Assembly (NCBI GenBank): GCA_964581535.1
Contig: CAZOOW010000002.1
Span: forward strand, 1-64,000
Source: CAZOOW01 sp964581535
GTDB taxonomy: Bacteria > Patescibacteriota > Saccharimonadia > Saccharimonadales > Saccharimonadaceae
Direction: 5' to 3'
DNA: 64,000 bases
Under the pieces are notes generated by a model. The model searched no databases, had not been told where the DNA came from, and saw nothing but the letters and a program-made list of their open reading frames with translations. Shown here piece after piece: positions 41,871 to 50,644 of this stretch. The position numbers and the translations under genes are program-made. Position 1 is the first letter of the stretch, and each line of letters starts with the position of its first letter.

Positions 41871-42695
41871 TTACTTACCCAGTTTTGTCATCAAATATGC
41901 CATATGCGTCTTGACATGACCATTTGCGTGAATTCTGGATGCTGCCTGCTCAAGCGACGAAAGTAAGCCGACCGAATACAAATTACGCTGCTTTAAAGAA
42001 GTAAAGTGCAGCAGTTTTCCTATCAGTGCAATAAAATTCAGGGCAGCCGAACGATCACCGGAATATTTTTTGCTTATCTTCAGCCTGTCATATAACGATA
42101 CGTTCAGTACGCTTCGCGCATCTTGCATGCTAACGACTTGATTTTCAAAATACTCGCTATCTTCGAGCAATCTATGTATTTCGGCTGGCTTTCCTGCCGC
42201 TAGAAACAGTATTTGCGCAACTTTTTCAGCAGTAATTTCCTTGTTTTCCAAAAGTTGCTTGGACTGGGCGCGCGTAACGGGTGGAATATCGATACGCTGG
42301 GTCCGAGAGATAATCGTGGGAAGAATATTTTGGGGACTATGCGAAGTCAAAATGAAATGTATATTCTCGACGGGCTCCTCTAGTAGCTTTAGTAATGCAT
42401 TTTGTGCCTCAATACTTAGTGTGTCCGCATCATCGATTATCACGACCCTGGCAGACTTTTGAATAGAACGAGTAAGCTCGTAGAGACCGCGTATTCGCTC
42501 TATTGCGATGGAATCTTTTTCTGGGCTCAGGATAGTGATATCGGTAGATTTTTTAGTTATTTTTTTTGCTAAAGTCGCGGAGATTGTAAAAAGACCGACA
42601 CCTTTTTCTCCTGATAAAAATAATGCATGAGGTGGATGTTCATTATAAAACGTGAGTAGTTTTGCGACGGAAGGCTTTAAAATCAACTTATCCAC
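41871..42695 (-). CDS. holB: DNA polymerase III delta' subunit
   Basis: A 274-residue clamp-loader AAA+ protein. The P-loop is degenerate (SGEKGVGLFTIS, lacking the Lys-Ser/Thr), as expected for delta'. Walker B-like VVIIDDADTLSIEAQNALLK near residue 92, LLEEPVENIHFILTSHSP and the sensor region PTIISRTQRI (SRT in place of SRC) follow. The zinc Cys cluster of gamma/tau is absent. The call between delta' and a small gamma rests on the missing P-loop Lys. It overlaps the pseudouridine synthase gene by 8 bases. Confidence 0.85.
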   Translation of the reverse strand: MDKLILKPSVAKLLTFYNEHPPHALFLSGEKGVGLFTISATLAKKITKKSTDITILSPEKDSIAIERIRGLYELTRSIQKSARVVIIDDADTLSIEAQNALLKLLEEPVENIHFILTSHSPQNILPTIISRTQRIDIPPVTRAQSKQLLENKEITAEKVAQILFLAAGKPAEIHRLLEDSEYFENQVVSMQDARSVLNVSLYDRLKISKKYSGDRSAALNFIALIGKLLHFTSLKQRNLYSVGLLSSLEQAASRIHANGHVKTHMAYLMTKLGK

Positions 42696-43533
42696 GCTTA
42701 ATACTCTCGACTAATGCTGTGAAATCTTCTGGCAACTCTGCTGTAAATATCTCGCGTTTCGAACCAGGAATTGTTATTTCGAGCGACTGTGCATGAAGGC
42801 ATAGTCTGCCAATGGGACTCTTACCACCGTCATACACCGGATCGCCTATTATCGGGTTTTTTATATGTGCCATATGAACTCGCAGTTGATGAGTCCTGCC
42901 AGTCTGCGGACGAAGCTCTACGAGTGAATATGCGACATTACCTGCAAGTACCCGGAACTCAGTTTGGGCTGTTTTCCCATTTACCCCAACTCGAAACTGA
43001 GACGGCTTTTTGGGATTTCTTTCGATGGGAAGGTCAATAACGCCGCTAAAAAGCTTTGGTTTACCTTTCACGATAGCAAGGTAGGTTTTCTTTACTTTCC
43101 TCGCTTGAAACTGTTTTTGTAAATACCCTAGCGTTTCCGGATTTTTAGCGCAGATAATGACGCCGCTCGTATCCCGATCTAGCCTGTGAACAATCCCATT
43201 GCGGTTTGTGGCCTCTGGAAAACTTATTTTCTTAGCTATAAATTCGGCTACAGTGAACTCATCGTTCAACGCTCCTTTACTGTGAGTCAAAATGCCGGAG
43301 GGTTTGTTAATCACTATGACATTGTCGTCTTCGAATATAACTGGCAGTGTATGTTCAGAATAATCCGCTTTTTCGGGAATATGTGTTGTAACCTCATCGT
43401 CTTCGTCGAGCATCAGCTTTGGGCTTGTTTTGACTTCCCCGTTCACTTTCACATACCCCGCCTCGATGTATTTCCGCCATATGCTGCGGCTATATTCTGG
43501 CCAGAATCTAGCTAGATAACTGTCCAGTCGCAT
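42688..43533 (-). CDS. RluA-family pseudouridine synthase (RluD-like)
   Basis: A 281-residue enzyme that isomerises uridine in rRNA. Residues 1-60 form an S4 RNA-binding domain (RLDSYLARFWPEYSRS, then GYVKVNGEVK). The catalytic domain has VINKPSGILTHSKG near residue 75, the active-site Asp in HRLDRDTSGVIICAKN near 119, and ELRPQTGRTHQLRVHMAHI near 212. Which rRNA position it serves cannot be told; RluD is the closest layout. It starts right after trpS. Confidence 0.9.
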   Translation of the reverse strand: MRLDSYLARFWPEYSRSIWRKYIEAGYVKVNGEVKTSPKLMLDEDDEVTTHIPEKADYSEHTLPVIFEDDNVIVINKPSGILTHSKGALNDEFTVAEFIAKKISFPEATNRNGIVHRLDRDTSGVIICAKNPETLGYLQKQFQARKVKKTYLAIVKGKPKLFSGVIDLPIERNPKKPSQFRVGVNGKTAQTEFRVLAGNVAYSLVELRPQTGRTHQLRVHMAHIKNPIIGDPVYDGGKSPIGRLCLHAQSLEITIPGSKREIFTAELPEDFTALVESIKRG

Positions 43534-44559
43534 TTAACGGAGTCCGACGGCTTTTTGGACGCGGTGGAGGGTTTGGTTGGCTTGCTCGTTCATAGCTCCC
43601 TCCGATACGCGCATTTTTTGCTCAAATACCGAGTTATCTATAGAATCGAGTCTGTTCTGGAAGTCTGTTAGGAACTGTACAACCTCATCGGCAACACCTT
43701 TTTTAAACTCGCCGTACTGGGTCAGACCGACAAAATCTTTTGCTACGTCCTGGACTTTTTTTCCACGGAGCAGAGCGAGAATATCAAGCAGGTTACTGAT
43801 GCCCGGCTGGTTTTGCGGGTCGTACGTGACATTAGCTTTATCGTCGGTTGTGGCGCGCATTATTTTCTTCCCTGCGCTTTCGGGATCATCGTTTAGGAAA
43901 ATTACGCCTGCGCCAGTTTCATCACTTTTACTCATCTTCTTAGTGGGGTCGAGAAGATCTTTGATACGAAGCCCCTGTTCTTTTCCAAAAAACTCATGCT
44001 GTTTCGTCACTGGCTCTGGCACGACGAAGAGTTCACCAAACTTGCTATTCATGCGCTGGGCAATGTCACGAGTAAATTCGAGGTGTTGCGTTTGGTCATC
44101 GCCGACTGGAACGAATTTCGCACCGTAGAGCAAAATATCTGCTGCCATGAGCACTGGATAATCGAACAGCCCAACACTAATTTGGTTGTCACCCAATCTT
44201 CCAGACTTATCTTTGTACTGCGTCATCCGACCCATTTCACCCATACCACTAAAGCTGTTTAAAATAAGCGTTAGCTCACTGTGAGCTGGTATATAACTCT
44301 GCCTATATAGGTAAATATTTTCGTTATCAAGTGGTAGCCCAGCAGCTGTGTATACTCGTGCATTGTTCTTGATGCCTGCCTGGAGCTGTGAATGATCTAT
44401 AGGCGTCGTGAAGCTGTGGAGGTCTGGTATAAACATGTTGATCTGATACTCTTCGGCACGGTTTTTTGCCATCTCTACCATTGGTAAAATAGCACCGAAA
44501 TAATTCCCAATGTGTAAATCATTGTTCGCCCGAAGACCAGTTAATATGACATTTTTCAT
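43534..44559 (-). CDS. trpS: tryptophanyl-tRNA synthetase
   Basis: A 341-residue class Ic synthetase. The HIGH-type motif is LRANNDLHIGNYFGAI near residues 8-23 and the KMSKS loop is KKMSKSDETG near 193. LFDYPVLMAADILLYGAKFVPVGDDQTQHLE is the tryptophan-binding region. Normal length. It heads a minus-strand group with the pseudouridine synthase, holB and TPR genes. Confidence 0.95.
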   Translation of the reverse strand: MKNVILTGLRANNDLHIGNYFGAILPMVEMAKNRAEEYQINMFIPDLHSFTTPIDHSQLQAGIKNNARVYTAAGLPLDNENIYLYRQSYIPAHSELTLILNSFSGMGEMGRMTQYKDKSGRLGDNQISVGLFDYPVLMAADILLYGAKFVPVGDDQTQHLEFTRDIAQRMNSKFGELFVVPEPVTKQHEFFGKEQGLRIKDLLDPTKKMSKSDETGAGVIFLNDDPESAGKKIMRATTDDKANVTYDPQNQPGISNLLDILALLRGKKVQDVAKDFVGLTQYGEFKKGVADEVVQFLTDFQNRLDSIDNSVFEQKMRVSEGAMNEQANQTLHRVQKAVGLR

Positions 44560-44577
44560 ACCCCTCTACTATACCAC

Positions 44578-44586
44578 TGTTACACT
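44578..44586 (+). promoter_or_regulatory. extended -10 box of the lipid kinase gene
   Basis: TGT followed by TACACT (44581-44586) ends 6 bases before ATG 44593. No Shine-Dalgarno sequence is present, so a leaderless message is predicted. Confidence 0.5.
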
Positions 44587-44592
44587 AGGGAT

Positions 44593-45465
44593 ATGAAGTT
44601 CGACTATATTGCAATCATTTTTAATCCCGAGAGTACTGGTGATGCGCCTGAGCTGGCTAAAAAACTGCAAAAAGATTTGAAAAAAAGAAAAATTAACAGT
44701 CATCTTGCCCCAACCGAACATGCCGGGCACGCCATAGAGCTGACGAGGGATATCAGCAAAGCATATAAAAAGCCACTCATCGTCTCAGTCAGCGGCGACG
44801 GTGGATACAATGAAGTATTAAACGGTGCTATGGAGGCCAAAAAAGAACAAAAGACCGCTCGGCCAGTTATCGCTGTAATGGCTGCTGGCAACGCTAACGA
44901 CCATCGCCGTGTTATGCGTGATGAACCTCTTGCGCGTCTTATTGCGAGGGGTGACGTCCAGCCTATGGATATTATTTCGATAAAAAGCGATAAACACTAC
45001 AGATACGCTCATAGTTATATAGGCTTCGGTCTCACGCCTCAGGCGGGACATATGCTGAATTCTCTCGGAAAAACCAAAGCTCTCGAGGTATTCGTCGTTT
45101 TGCGTGCATTTTTGAAGTTGAACGGAGTCACTATCAAAAGAAACGGTGCTTCGCGAAAAGTCTATAGCTTGATTTTTGCGAATATCAACGAAATGGCGAA
45201 ATTTATCAAATTGGATCAGCGTAATACTGTTCATGACGATAAGTTCGAAGTCGTAGAATACCCTGCTGATAATAAATTCATGCTTGCTGTTCGCCTTATA
45301 GTGGCAGCGATTCGCGGCGAAAAACAACCTGAGAAATTTTCCAGCTATAGTTTCTCGGTTACGAAAAACCAGCCGATACAACTAGACGGCGAAATAGAAC
45401 ATATCGAGGCTGAAAAAGAGATTACTATCCGCAGTCATCATCACGCCATAGATTGTCTCTTTTAA
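44593..45465 (+). CDS. diacylglycerol kinase-family lipid kinase
   Basis: A 290-residue DAGK-catalytic-domain protein (YegS/DgkB type). It begins with a Rossmann-like FDYIAIIFNPES, the ATP loop is VSVSGDGGYNEVLNGA near residues 58-73 (family GGDGT changed to SGDGG), and MAAGNANDHRR near 96 replaces the usual PxGTxNDFAR. A beta-sandwich C-domain follows. It probably phosphorylates diacylglycerol or a related lipid or sphingoid base. The altered Gly-Asp-Gly loop could change specificity. Confidence 0.85.
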   Translation: MKFDYIAIIFNPESTGDAPELAKKLQKDLKKRKINSHLAPTEHAGHAIELTRDISKAYKKPLIVSVSGDGGYNEVLNGAMEAKKEQKTARPVIAVMAAGNANDHRRVMRDEPLARLIARGDVQPMDIISIKSDKHYRYAHSYIGFGLTPQAGHMLNSLGKTKALEVFVVLRAFLKLNGVTIKRNGASRKVYSLIFANINEMAKFIKLDQRNTVHDDKFEVVEYPADNKFMLAVRLIVAAIRGEKQPEKFSSYSFSVTKNQPIQLDGEIEHIEAEKEITIRSHHHAIDCLF

Positions 45466-45472
45466 AGTGATA

Positions 45473-45478
45473 TATAAT
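45473..45478 (+). promoter_or_regulatory. -10 box of the GH63-like gene
   Basis: TATAAT ends 7 bases before ATG 45486, with no Shine-Dalgarno sequence between. A leaderless message is predicted. Confidence 0.5.
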
Positions 45479-45485
45479 AGAGGCA

Positions 45486-46730
45486 ATGGATGGGCGAATA
45501 AAAAAACAAATACGTGACGTATATGAACAGAATAAGCGTTCACATGCGGGGCTCCAGTACACTATCCCGTCTCCAGACACGTACCCGTACCAATGGTTTT
45601 GGGACAGCTGTTTCCATGCGATAACACTCAGTTATATCGACCCAGAGCGCGCCAAACAAGAGTTGAAGCTGCTCCTGCGCGGCCAGTTTAAAAACGGCAT
45701 GTTTCCTCACATCGTCTACTGGCAGCGGGTAAAAAATAACCCCTTTCCTGACATTCGCTGGGGTAAACGCCACACTAGCAGCATTACACAGCCGCCAATG
45801 CTTGCTGCGGCCGTATGGCGCATTTATGAGGCCACGGAAGATATCGATTTCGTAAAAAACATGCTGCCACATATGAATGCCTTCCATAGGTATCTATTTA
45901 CGAACAGAGACCCTAGAAATATTCATCTCGTAGGTATTATCAATCCAGACGAGTCGGGTGAGGATAACTCACCACGCTTTGATTTTCTCCTTGGAATGAA
46001 CGATCCTAGGCACACTTTCGTGGATAATTTCAAAGCTCGAATGCAGCTCGTCGATGATTGGCGACAAACGCGTTTTGTCATGAAAAAGCAAATTGATATG
46101 AAGCACTGGGTATATGATGTTCCATTTAATGCGATTCTCGCAGAGAGTCTACGTCTTACATCACTTCTGGCAGAGCTCGCTGGCGAACAGCGAATCGCAG
46201 CCTATTCACATACCAAAGCGTTCCAAGTACGTGACTCGATGCGTCGCCACATGCTTCGAAAGCACCTTTTTCAACCCGTCTATGGTCCAAAGCTTCGTCA
46301 CATTCCGACCCGCACCTGGGCAATGTTCATGCCACTCTATGCCGGAGTAGCGACCAAAGCAGAAGCTGACTACGTGGTGGAACGGTTCTTGTATGATTCA
46401 CATGAATTCGCAACTACCTATATCCTACCTACCGTATCTGTCAGTGAGCCTTCGTTCGACCCCTCTGGTGATTGGCGGGGTGACTGGTGGGTTGGTACAA
46501 ATTGGCGAGGGCCCGTCTGGATGGCGAGCAACTGGTTTGTCGTGCAGGGGCTACTACGGTATGGCCGAGAAAAAGAAGCACGACTGGTCTACAAAAGCTC
46601 GCTCGAACTCATAAAATCTTCCGGCTTACGAGAGTATTATGACCCACTGACGGGTCGCGGACACGGTGCCCAAGGCTTTACATGGGGCGGGCTGGTGCTT
46701 GATATGGCCACGCTCGTTGATAATTCCTAA
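45486..46730 (+). CDS. GH63/trehalase-like glycoside hydrolase
   Basis: A 414-residue (alpha/alpha)6-barrel hydrolase. Signatures are YPYQWFWDSCFHAITLSYID near residue 35 (general acid Asp region), GMFPHIVYW, NPDESGEDNSPRFDFLLG, and at the end WRGPVWMASNWFVVQGL and GLREYYDPLTGRGHGAQGFTWGG. The set matches GH63-type mannosylglycerate/glucosylglycerate hydrolases and trehalase relatives. No signal peptide. A role in compatible-solute or glucan breakdown is inferred. Confidence 0.82.
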   Translation: MDGRIKKQIRDVYEQNKRSHAGLQYTIPSPDTYPYQWFWDSCFHAITLSYIDPERAKQELKLLLRGQFKNGMFPHIVYWQRVKNNPFPDIRWGKRHTSSITQPPMLAAAVWRIYEATEDIDFVKNMLPHMNAFHRYLFTNRDPRNIHLVGIINPDESGEDNSPRFDFLLGMNDPRHTFVDNFKARMQLVDDWRQTRFVMKKQIDMKHWVYDVPFNAILAESLRLTSLLAELAGEQRIAAYSHTKAFQVRDSMRRHMLRKHLFQPVYGPKLRHIPTRTWAMFMPLYAGVATKAEADYVVERFLYDSHEFATTYILPTVSVSEPSFDPSGDWRGDWWVGTNWRGPVWMASNWFVVQGLLRYGREKEARLVYKSSLELIKSSGLREYYDPLTGRGHGAQGFTWGGLVLDMATLVDNS

Positions 46731-46757
46731 TTCCAACTCCATAAAATCATAAGAATC

Positions 46758-46786
46758 TTGACATAAATGCGATATCGCGTTAGACT
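46758..46786 (+). promoter_or_regulatory. upstream promoter of the Rpf-like gene
   Basis: TTGACA (46758-46763), a 17-base spacer and TAGACT (46781-46786) predict a start near 46793 and a leader of about 247 bases. A second possible -10, TATAAT at 46900-46905, would give a leader of about 128 bases. Confidence 0.65.
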
Positions 46787-46792
46787 TATTTC

Positions 46793-47039
46793 TGCGTGTT
46801 TTTATCGGACAATAGTCTGATAAAAAATATCACCTCTGTTACGGATGCATGTGAGGTGCATCCATAACACGAAAAACACGGAGGGTAATTGTGTCGGGAT
46901 ATAATGTCTCGGCTGCAAACCACGATAACGCCCCGCCTTCGGAGATGAGAAGATGCCGCATTAACTTGGCACATCCCCGTTTCGGCCGGCAACAACGAGG
47001 TACACTGCAGCCTTTTCCTGACCATTCGAGGAGAAACTA
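46793..47039 (+). promoter_or_regulatory. long structured 5' leader, possible riboswitch, of the Rpf-like gene
   Basis: The leader contains successive paired elements. An 11-base stem TTTTATCGGAC/GTCTGATAAAA lies near 46800-46825. A 13-base stem 46837-46849 with 46857-46869 follows, competing with CACCTC/GAGGTG (46831-46836/46853-46858). A closing stem GGCTGCA (46911-46917) pairs with TGCAGCC (47006-47012) around about 88 bases that hold inner stems such as CGGAGATG/CATCCCCG and GATGCC/GGCACATC. TTTT follows the closing stem, and GAGGAG lies shortly before ATG 47040. Rpf genes in Actinobacteria are often under c-di-AMP riboswitches, but the ydaO consensus is not seen here. Confidence 0.5.
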
Positions 47040-47657
47040 ATGAAATTTGCCACAAGTCTTGTGGCTGCAGTTGCAGTCACGTTGTTTGTGAGTGCCTCGC
47101 CGGTACATGCGGCGACAGATACTAACTCTAAAAAAGATCAAAAGATGGTTACCGTCCAAGCCGGAGATAACCTGACAGCAATAGCCGAAAGCAATGGTTC
47201 GACAATGGAGCGAATGTTTTTTGCCAATACTTCAATTGCTGACCCGGATATCATCTTCCCAGGTGATAAGTTACGAGTTCCGACAGCAGAAGAAGTACTA
47301 ACAGAACGTGAGATTCCTGCGAATGTTGTTGCGGCTGCCCCAGTGTATACTGAGCCTAGCGGTGGTTATGTTGCGTCGACTGTAAGCTATCACGCACCTG
47401 CTGCAGCGCCCGTTGCGGATGGTAGTGTCTGGGATCGCTTAGCACAGTGTGAGTCTGGTGGCAACTGGTCTATCAACACTGGAAATGGCTACTACGGCGG
47501 TCTTCAGTTTTCCCAAAGCAGCTGGACAGCTGCCGGCGGTAGCGGCTCACCACAAAACGCATCACGTGAAGAGCAGATTCGTGTAGCGCAGAATCTTCAG
47601 TCAATGCAAGGTTGGGGCGCCTGGCCTTCATGCTCGTCTCAACTTGGCTTACGGTAG
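47040..47657 (+). CDS. LysM + Rpf-like transglycosylase (resuscitation-promoting type)
   Basis: A 205-residue exported protein. The signal peptide ends near residue 27 (ASPVHAA), a LysM domain covers about 35-82 (VTVQAGDNLTAIAESNG, then FPGDKLRVP), an Ala/Pro linker follows, and an Rpf-type lysozyme-fold domain occupies 130-205 with the catalytic Glu in LAQCESGGNWSINTGNGYYG and a second Cys in WPSCSSQLG that could form a disulfide. Such enzymes cut peptidoglycan and help growth restart or host-wall attack. Regulation by the long leader is likely. Confidence 0.92.
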   Translation: MKFATSLVAAVAVTLFVSASPVHAATDTNSKKDQKMVTVQAGDNLTAIAESNGSTMERMFFANTSIADPDIIFPGDKLRVPTAEEVLTEREIPANVVAAAPVYTEPSGGYVASTVSYHAPAAAPVADGSVWDRLAQCESGGNWSINTGNGYYGGLQFSQSSWTAAGGSGSPQNASREEQIRVAQNLQSMQGWGAWPSCSSQLGLR

Positions 47658-47673
47658 CGTAGTAAGTTTTGAC

Positions 47674-47710
47674 AATTTGCCCGGCAAATCAACTGCCGGG
47701 CAAATTTTTT
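47674..47710. terminator. bidirectional terminator
   Basis: AATTTGCCCGGCA (47674-47686) pairs perfectly with TGCCGGGCAAATT (47694-47706), followed by T on the plus strand. It lies between the convergent Rpf-like and P-type ATPase genes. Confidence 0.9.
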
Positions 47711-47712
47711 TT

Positions 47713-50169
47713 TTAAAACCTAAACTTTCTTTGTAGGGGCATAATGCTAAGTGCAATCAGGAGCGATATACCTAAGGTAATCGTCACTTCCGTAAAGGAA
47801 ATCGGTGCGATCTTAAATAGCCGTTCCAACGCAGGTATCGAGTAAACTGCAACGAGCGACAAACTAACGATAGATATTACTGCCACCATAGCATTGAACC
47901 CACCTGAAAATGACTCTTCCACTACTCGGCGCCCCGAGATAGCAAGTATCAGCATCAGGTTAGTAAGTACAATAAGCAAGAAGGTTATCGAGCGAGCTTT
48001 ATCTTCCTGCCAACCGTTCCACAGCATATAACCGTGTACGGCAAGGATGATGGATGAGATAACAGCTCCTTGCAGTAGACTTCGCAGCAACACTGCTCTA
48101 CTGAACAGCGGCGATTTCAAATGACGCGGTGGACGCTTCATTGCATCGGGTTCTTCACTTTCTCCCTCAAAAATCAATGTACAGCTCGGATCAATAATAA
48201 ACTCGAGAAATACGATATGAATTGGCAGCAGGACTATCGGCCACCCAAACACCACCGGCATAAAAGACAATACGGTAATAGGGATATGAACGGTTATTAG
48301 ATAAGCCATGGCTTTTTGGAGGTTGGTAAAGATTCGACGACCGATGCGTACGCCCTGCACGATTGAGGCAAAATTGTCGTCTAACAAGACTATCGAGGAT
48401 GCTTCTCGAGCTACATCAGTCCCCCGTTTGCCCATAGCTACGCCAATATGGGCGCTTTTTAGTGCTGGAGCATCATTTACTCCGTCACCCGTCATAGCTA
48501 CAACTTCGCCATTTTTCTTTAATGCGCCGACGATAGATAATTTATCAGTCGGCGATACACGACAAAAAATCGAAGTGTTTTTTATTGCGAGTTGTTTTTC
48601 CTTTTCTGAGAGCATGCTCAGATCATGCCCGGTTAAAACATTTTGGCTATCCAAGCCAATTTCCTTGCCTATCCTTCGAGCGGTCTCGCTAAAGTCACCC
48701 GTGATTATAATTACCCGAATACCCGCTTGACGGCACAATTTAACTGCATCGGGCACTTCTTTACGTATTGGGTCTGCAAGCGCTACCAATCCGAGGAAGG
48801 TAAACTCAAGCTCATCACGTTTTTTTGGCGTAACGTTCTGCGGCTTACCTTTAGCCACGCCAATAACGCGCAAACCGTTACTAGCAATTACCTTAACTCG
48901 TCCATGGAGTTCCTCGCGCTCCTGGCGCGATAGTTTGCACAACCGAAAAACTTCTTCCGGCGCACCCTTGAGTCCAATTTTACTCATTTTATCGGATGAG
49001 TTATGCCAAATATGAACAACTGACAGAGATGTTTCGTCCAGTGGATATTCCGTTTTAAGTTTTATCCCACGATATATATCTTTGGTATTACCAAGCATAT
49101 TCGCTGCGTTGATAAACGCTTCCTCCATTGGATCGAACGGTTTTATTTGAGACGCGAGCACGCCATATGCAACTATCTCTATATACGCCTCTACGCCGTG
49201 CTCCAGTTCCTTACCAGTCGCATCAGTAATGCTACTGATGGCCATGTCGTTCTCTGTAAGTGTTCCTGTTTTGTCGGTACAAAGAACCGTCGCACTGCCT
49301 AATGTTTCGATTGTTTGGGATTTCCGTGCGAGTACATTATTCTTAGCTAGTCGCCACGCTCCAAGTGCCATAAAAACAGTCAGCACTACCGGAAATTCTT
49401 CTGGCAAAATCGCAATAGATAGCGTAAGACCAGCGAGAAAACCATTCAGTAAATCGCCCCTAGTAAGCCAGTAGACGATGGTTAGTAGCAGTGATGCAAA
49501 AACAGCACCAATCGCAATTATCTTTACGACACGCTCAATCTCCTTTTTCAAAAGCGTTTTTTCATTTTCTATAGCGTTAAGCGATGTACCGATTTTTCCA
49601 ACTTCGGTTGAGGAGCCAATCGCTGTAACTTCGAAAAGCGCATGGCCTTTAACTACCATAGAGCTTGAATAAATTGTTTCTTTAATATTTTTATCGATAG
49701 GTACCGACTCGCCTGTCAATAGCGACTCATCTACCATAAGGTTTTGAGAAGTAATCAGCAAACCGTCTGCAGGTACGCGCCCTCCCTCTGCTATCAAAAC
49801 GATGTCGCCAACGACGACCTCTCTTCCGGGAATTGTTTGTTTTTTTCCGTCCCTAATAACGTCACAAATCGGGCTCGACAGATTCCGCAGGGCTTGAAGC
49901 GCTTTTTCGGTTTTGTGATTTTGATACAACTCTATAGTTATGATAACCAGTACAGAAATAGCAAGAACTGTCGCCTCAGTCTTGTCTCCTAGTAATGAAT
50001 ACACGACTACCACCGCGATAAGCAGGAAAATCATCGGCTCTGTCGCAATCTCGAGAATTATTTTGAGTAAACTTTTTTTATCTTTGTCTGGCAGCTCATT
50101 GTAACCGAATTTCTCATGCGCACGTTCGACTTCAGCCGAGCTCAGCCCCTTGATTTCTTCAATATTCAT
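47713..50169 (-). CDS. P-type cation ATPase (P2-type)
   Basis: An 818-residue ion pump. It has the N-terminal cation-ATPase domain (LSSAEVERAHEKFGYNELPDK), the actuator motif LLTGESVPI near residue 155, the membrane motif ILPEEFPVVLT near 253 (where Ca pumps have PEGLP), the phosphorylated Asp in LCTDKTGTLTEN near 295, and TGDGVNDAPALKSA near 555. Ten spans are expected. The PEEFP motif is typical of a bacterial P2 subgroup of uncertain ion, so Ca2+ is only one option. Normal length, single gene. Confidence 0.9.
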   Translation of the reverse strand: MNIEEIKGLSSAEVERAHEKFGYNELPDKDKKSLLKIILEIATEPMIFLLIAVVVVYSLLGDKTEATVLAISVLVIITIELYQNHKTEKALQALRNLSSPICDVIRDGKKQTIPGREVVVGDIVLIAEGGRVPADGLLITSQNLMVDESLLTGESVPIDKNIKETIYSSSMVVKGHALFEVTAIGSSTEVGKIGTSLNAIENEKTLLKKEIERVVKIIAIGAVFASLLLTIVYWLTRGDLLNGFLAGLTLSIAILPEEFPVVLTVFMALGAWRLAKNNVLARKSQTIETLGSATVLCTDKTGTLTENDMAISSITDATGKELEHGVEAYIEIVAYGVLASQIKPFDPMEEAFINAANMLGNTKDIYRGIKLKTEYPLDETSLSVVHIWHNSSDKMSKIGLKGAPEEVFRLCKLSRQEREELHGRVKVIASNGLRVIGVAKGKPQNVTPKKRDELEFTFLGLVALADPIRKEVPDAVKLCRQAGIRVIIITGDFSETARRIGKEIGLDSQNVLTGHDLSMLSEKEKQLAIKNTSIFCRVSPTDKLSIVGALKKNGEVVAMTGDGVNDAPALKSAHIGVAMGKRGTDVAREASSIVLLDDNFASIVQGVRIGRRIFTNLQKAMAYLITVHIPITVLSFMPVVFGWPIVLLPIHIVFLEFIIDPSCTLIFEGESEEPDAMKRPPRHLKSPLFSRAVLLRSLLQGAVISSIILAVHGYMLWNGWQEDKARSITFLLIVLTNLMLILAISGRRVVEESFSGGFNAMVAVISIVSLSLVAVYSIPALERLFKIAPISFTEVTITLGISLLIALSIMPLQRKFRF

Positions 50170-50196
50170 ACTATTTTACTATAGCAGGCAAACAAA

Positions 50197-50222
50197 AAAC
50201 TGTCGGGATTTCCCGACAGTTT
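50197..50222 (-). terminator. terminator of the ribosomal cluster
   Basis: AAACTGTCGGGA (50197-50208) and TCCCGACAGTTT (50211-50222) form a perfect stem; on the minus strand a run of T follows. It ends the transcript after rpsI. Confidence 0.9.
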
Positions 50223-50245
50223 ACTATATATAACTGGGCGAAAAT

Positions 50246-50644
50246 TTAACGCTTCGAGAACTGCTCTCGTTTGCGAGCAGAACGTAGACCGTATTTCTTG
50301 CGCTCTTTTTCGCGCGGATCGCGCTTCAGAAGACCGGCTTTTTTCAGTGCTGGTCGTTGAGACTCATCCATTTCGCTGATGCACTTAGAGATAGCCAGTT
50401 TTGCTGCGTCTACTTGACCAGCGATACCGCCTCCGGATATTACCAGTGAAATATCAAACTCTTTTTGCTTGCCAACAAGCGCCAATGGATCCGTCAACTC
50501 AGCTAGATGAGTTGAGTTTCCGGCTAGGTATACTGCAGCGGGCTTGTTATTGATTGTAATAACACCCTTGCCACCAATAAGGCGTGCTCGAGCCGTCGCA
50601 CTCTTGCGTCGTCCTAATCCGTAGAAATATTGATTCTTTGCCAT
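50246..50644 (-). CDS. rpsI: 30S ribosomal protein uS9
   Basis: A 132-residue protein with the uS9 start FYGLGRRKSATARARL, GGGIAGQVDAAKLAISK in the middle, and the conserved KYGLRSARKREQFSKR end, whose final Lys-Arg reaches the P-site tRNA. Last gene of the cluster, one base from rplM (TAATG-type junction). Confidence 0.97.
   Translation of the reverse strand: MAKNQYFYGLGRRKSATARARLIGGKGVITINNKPAAVYLAGNSTHLAELTDPLALVGKQKEFDISLVISGGGIAGQVDAAKLAISKCISEMDESQRPALKKAGLLKRDPREKERKKYGLRSARKREQFSKR

Noticed and set aside
43577..44128. 183-residue plus-strand open frame inside trpS
   Set aside because: It lies fully opposite trpS, with a Ser/Arg/Phe-rich composition typical of antisense frames.
46793..47039. 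ydaO-type c-di-AMP riboswitch
   Set aside because: An Rpf-like gene downstream makes it tempting, but the conserved core of that class (for example the paired GGGGAACC-type and CCCGAACCCG-type blocks) is not visible on the plus strand.
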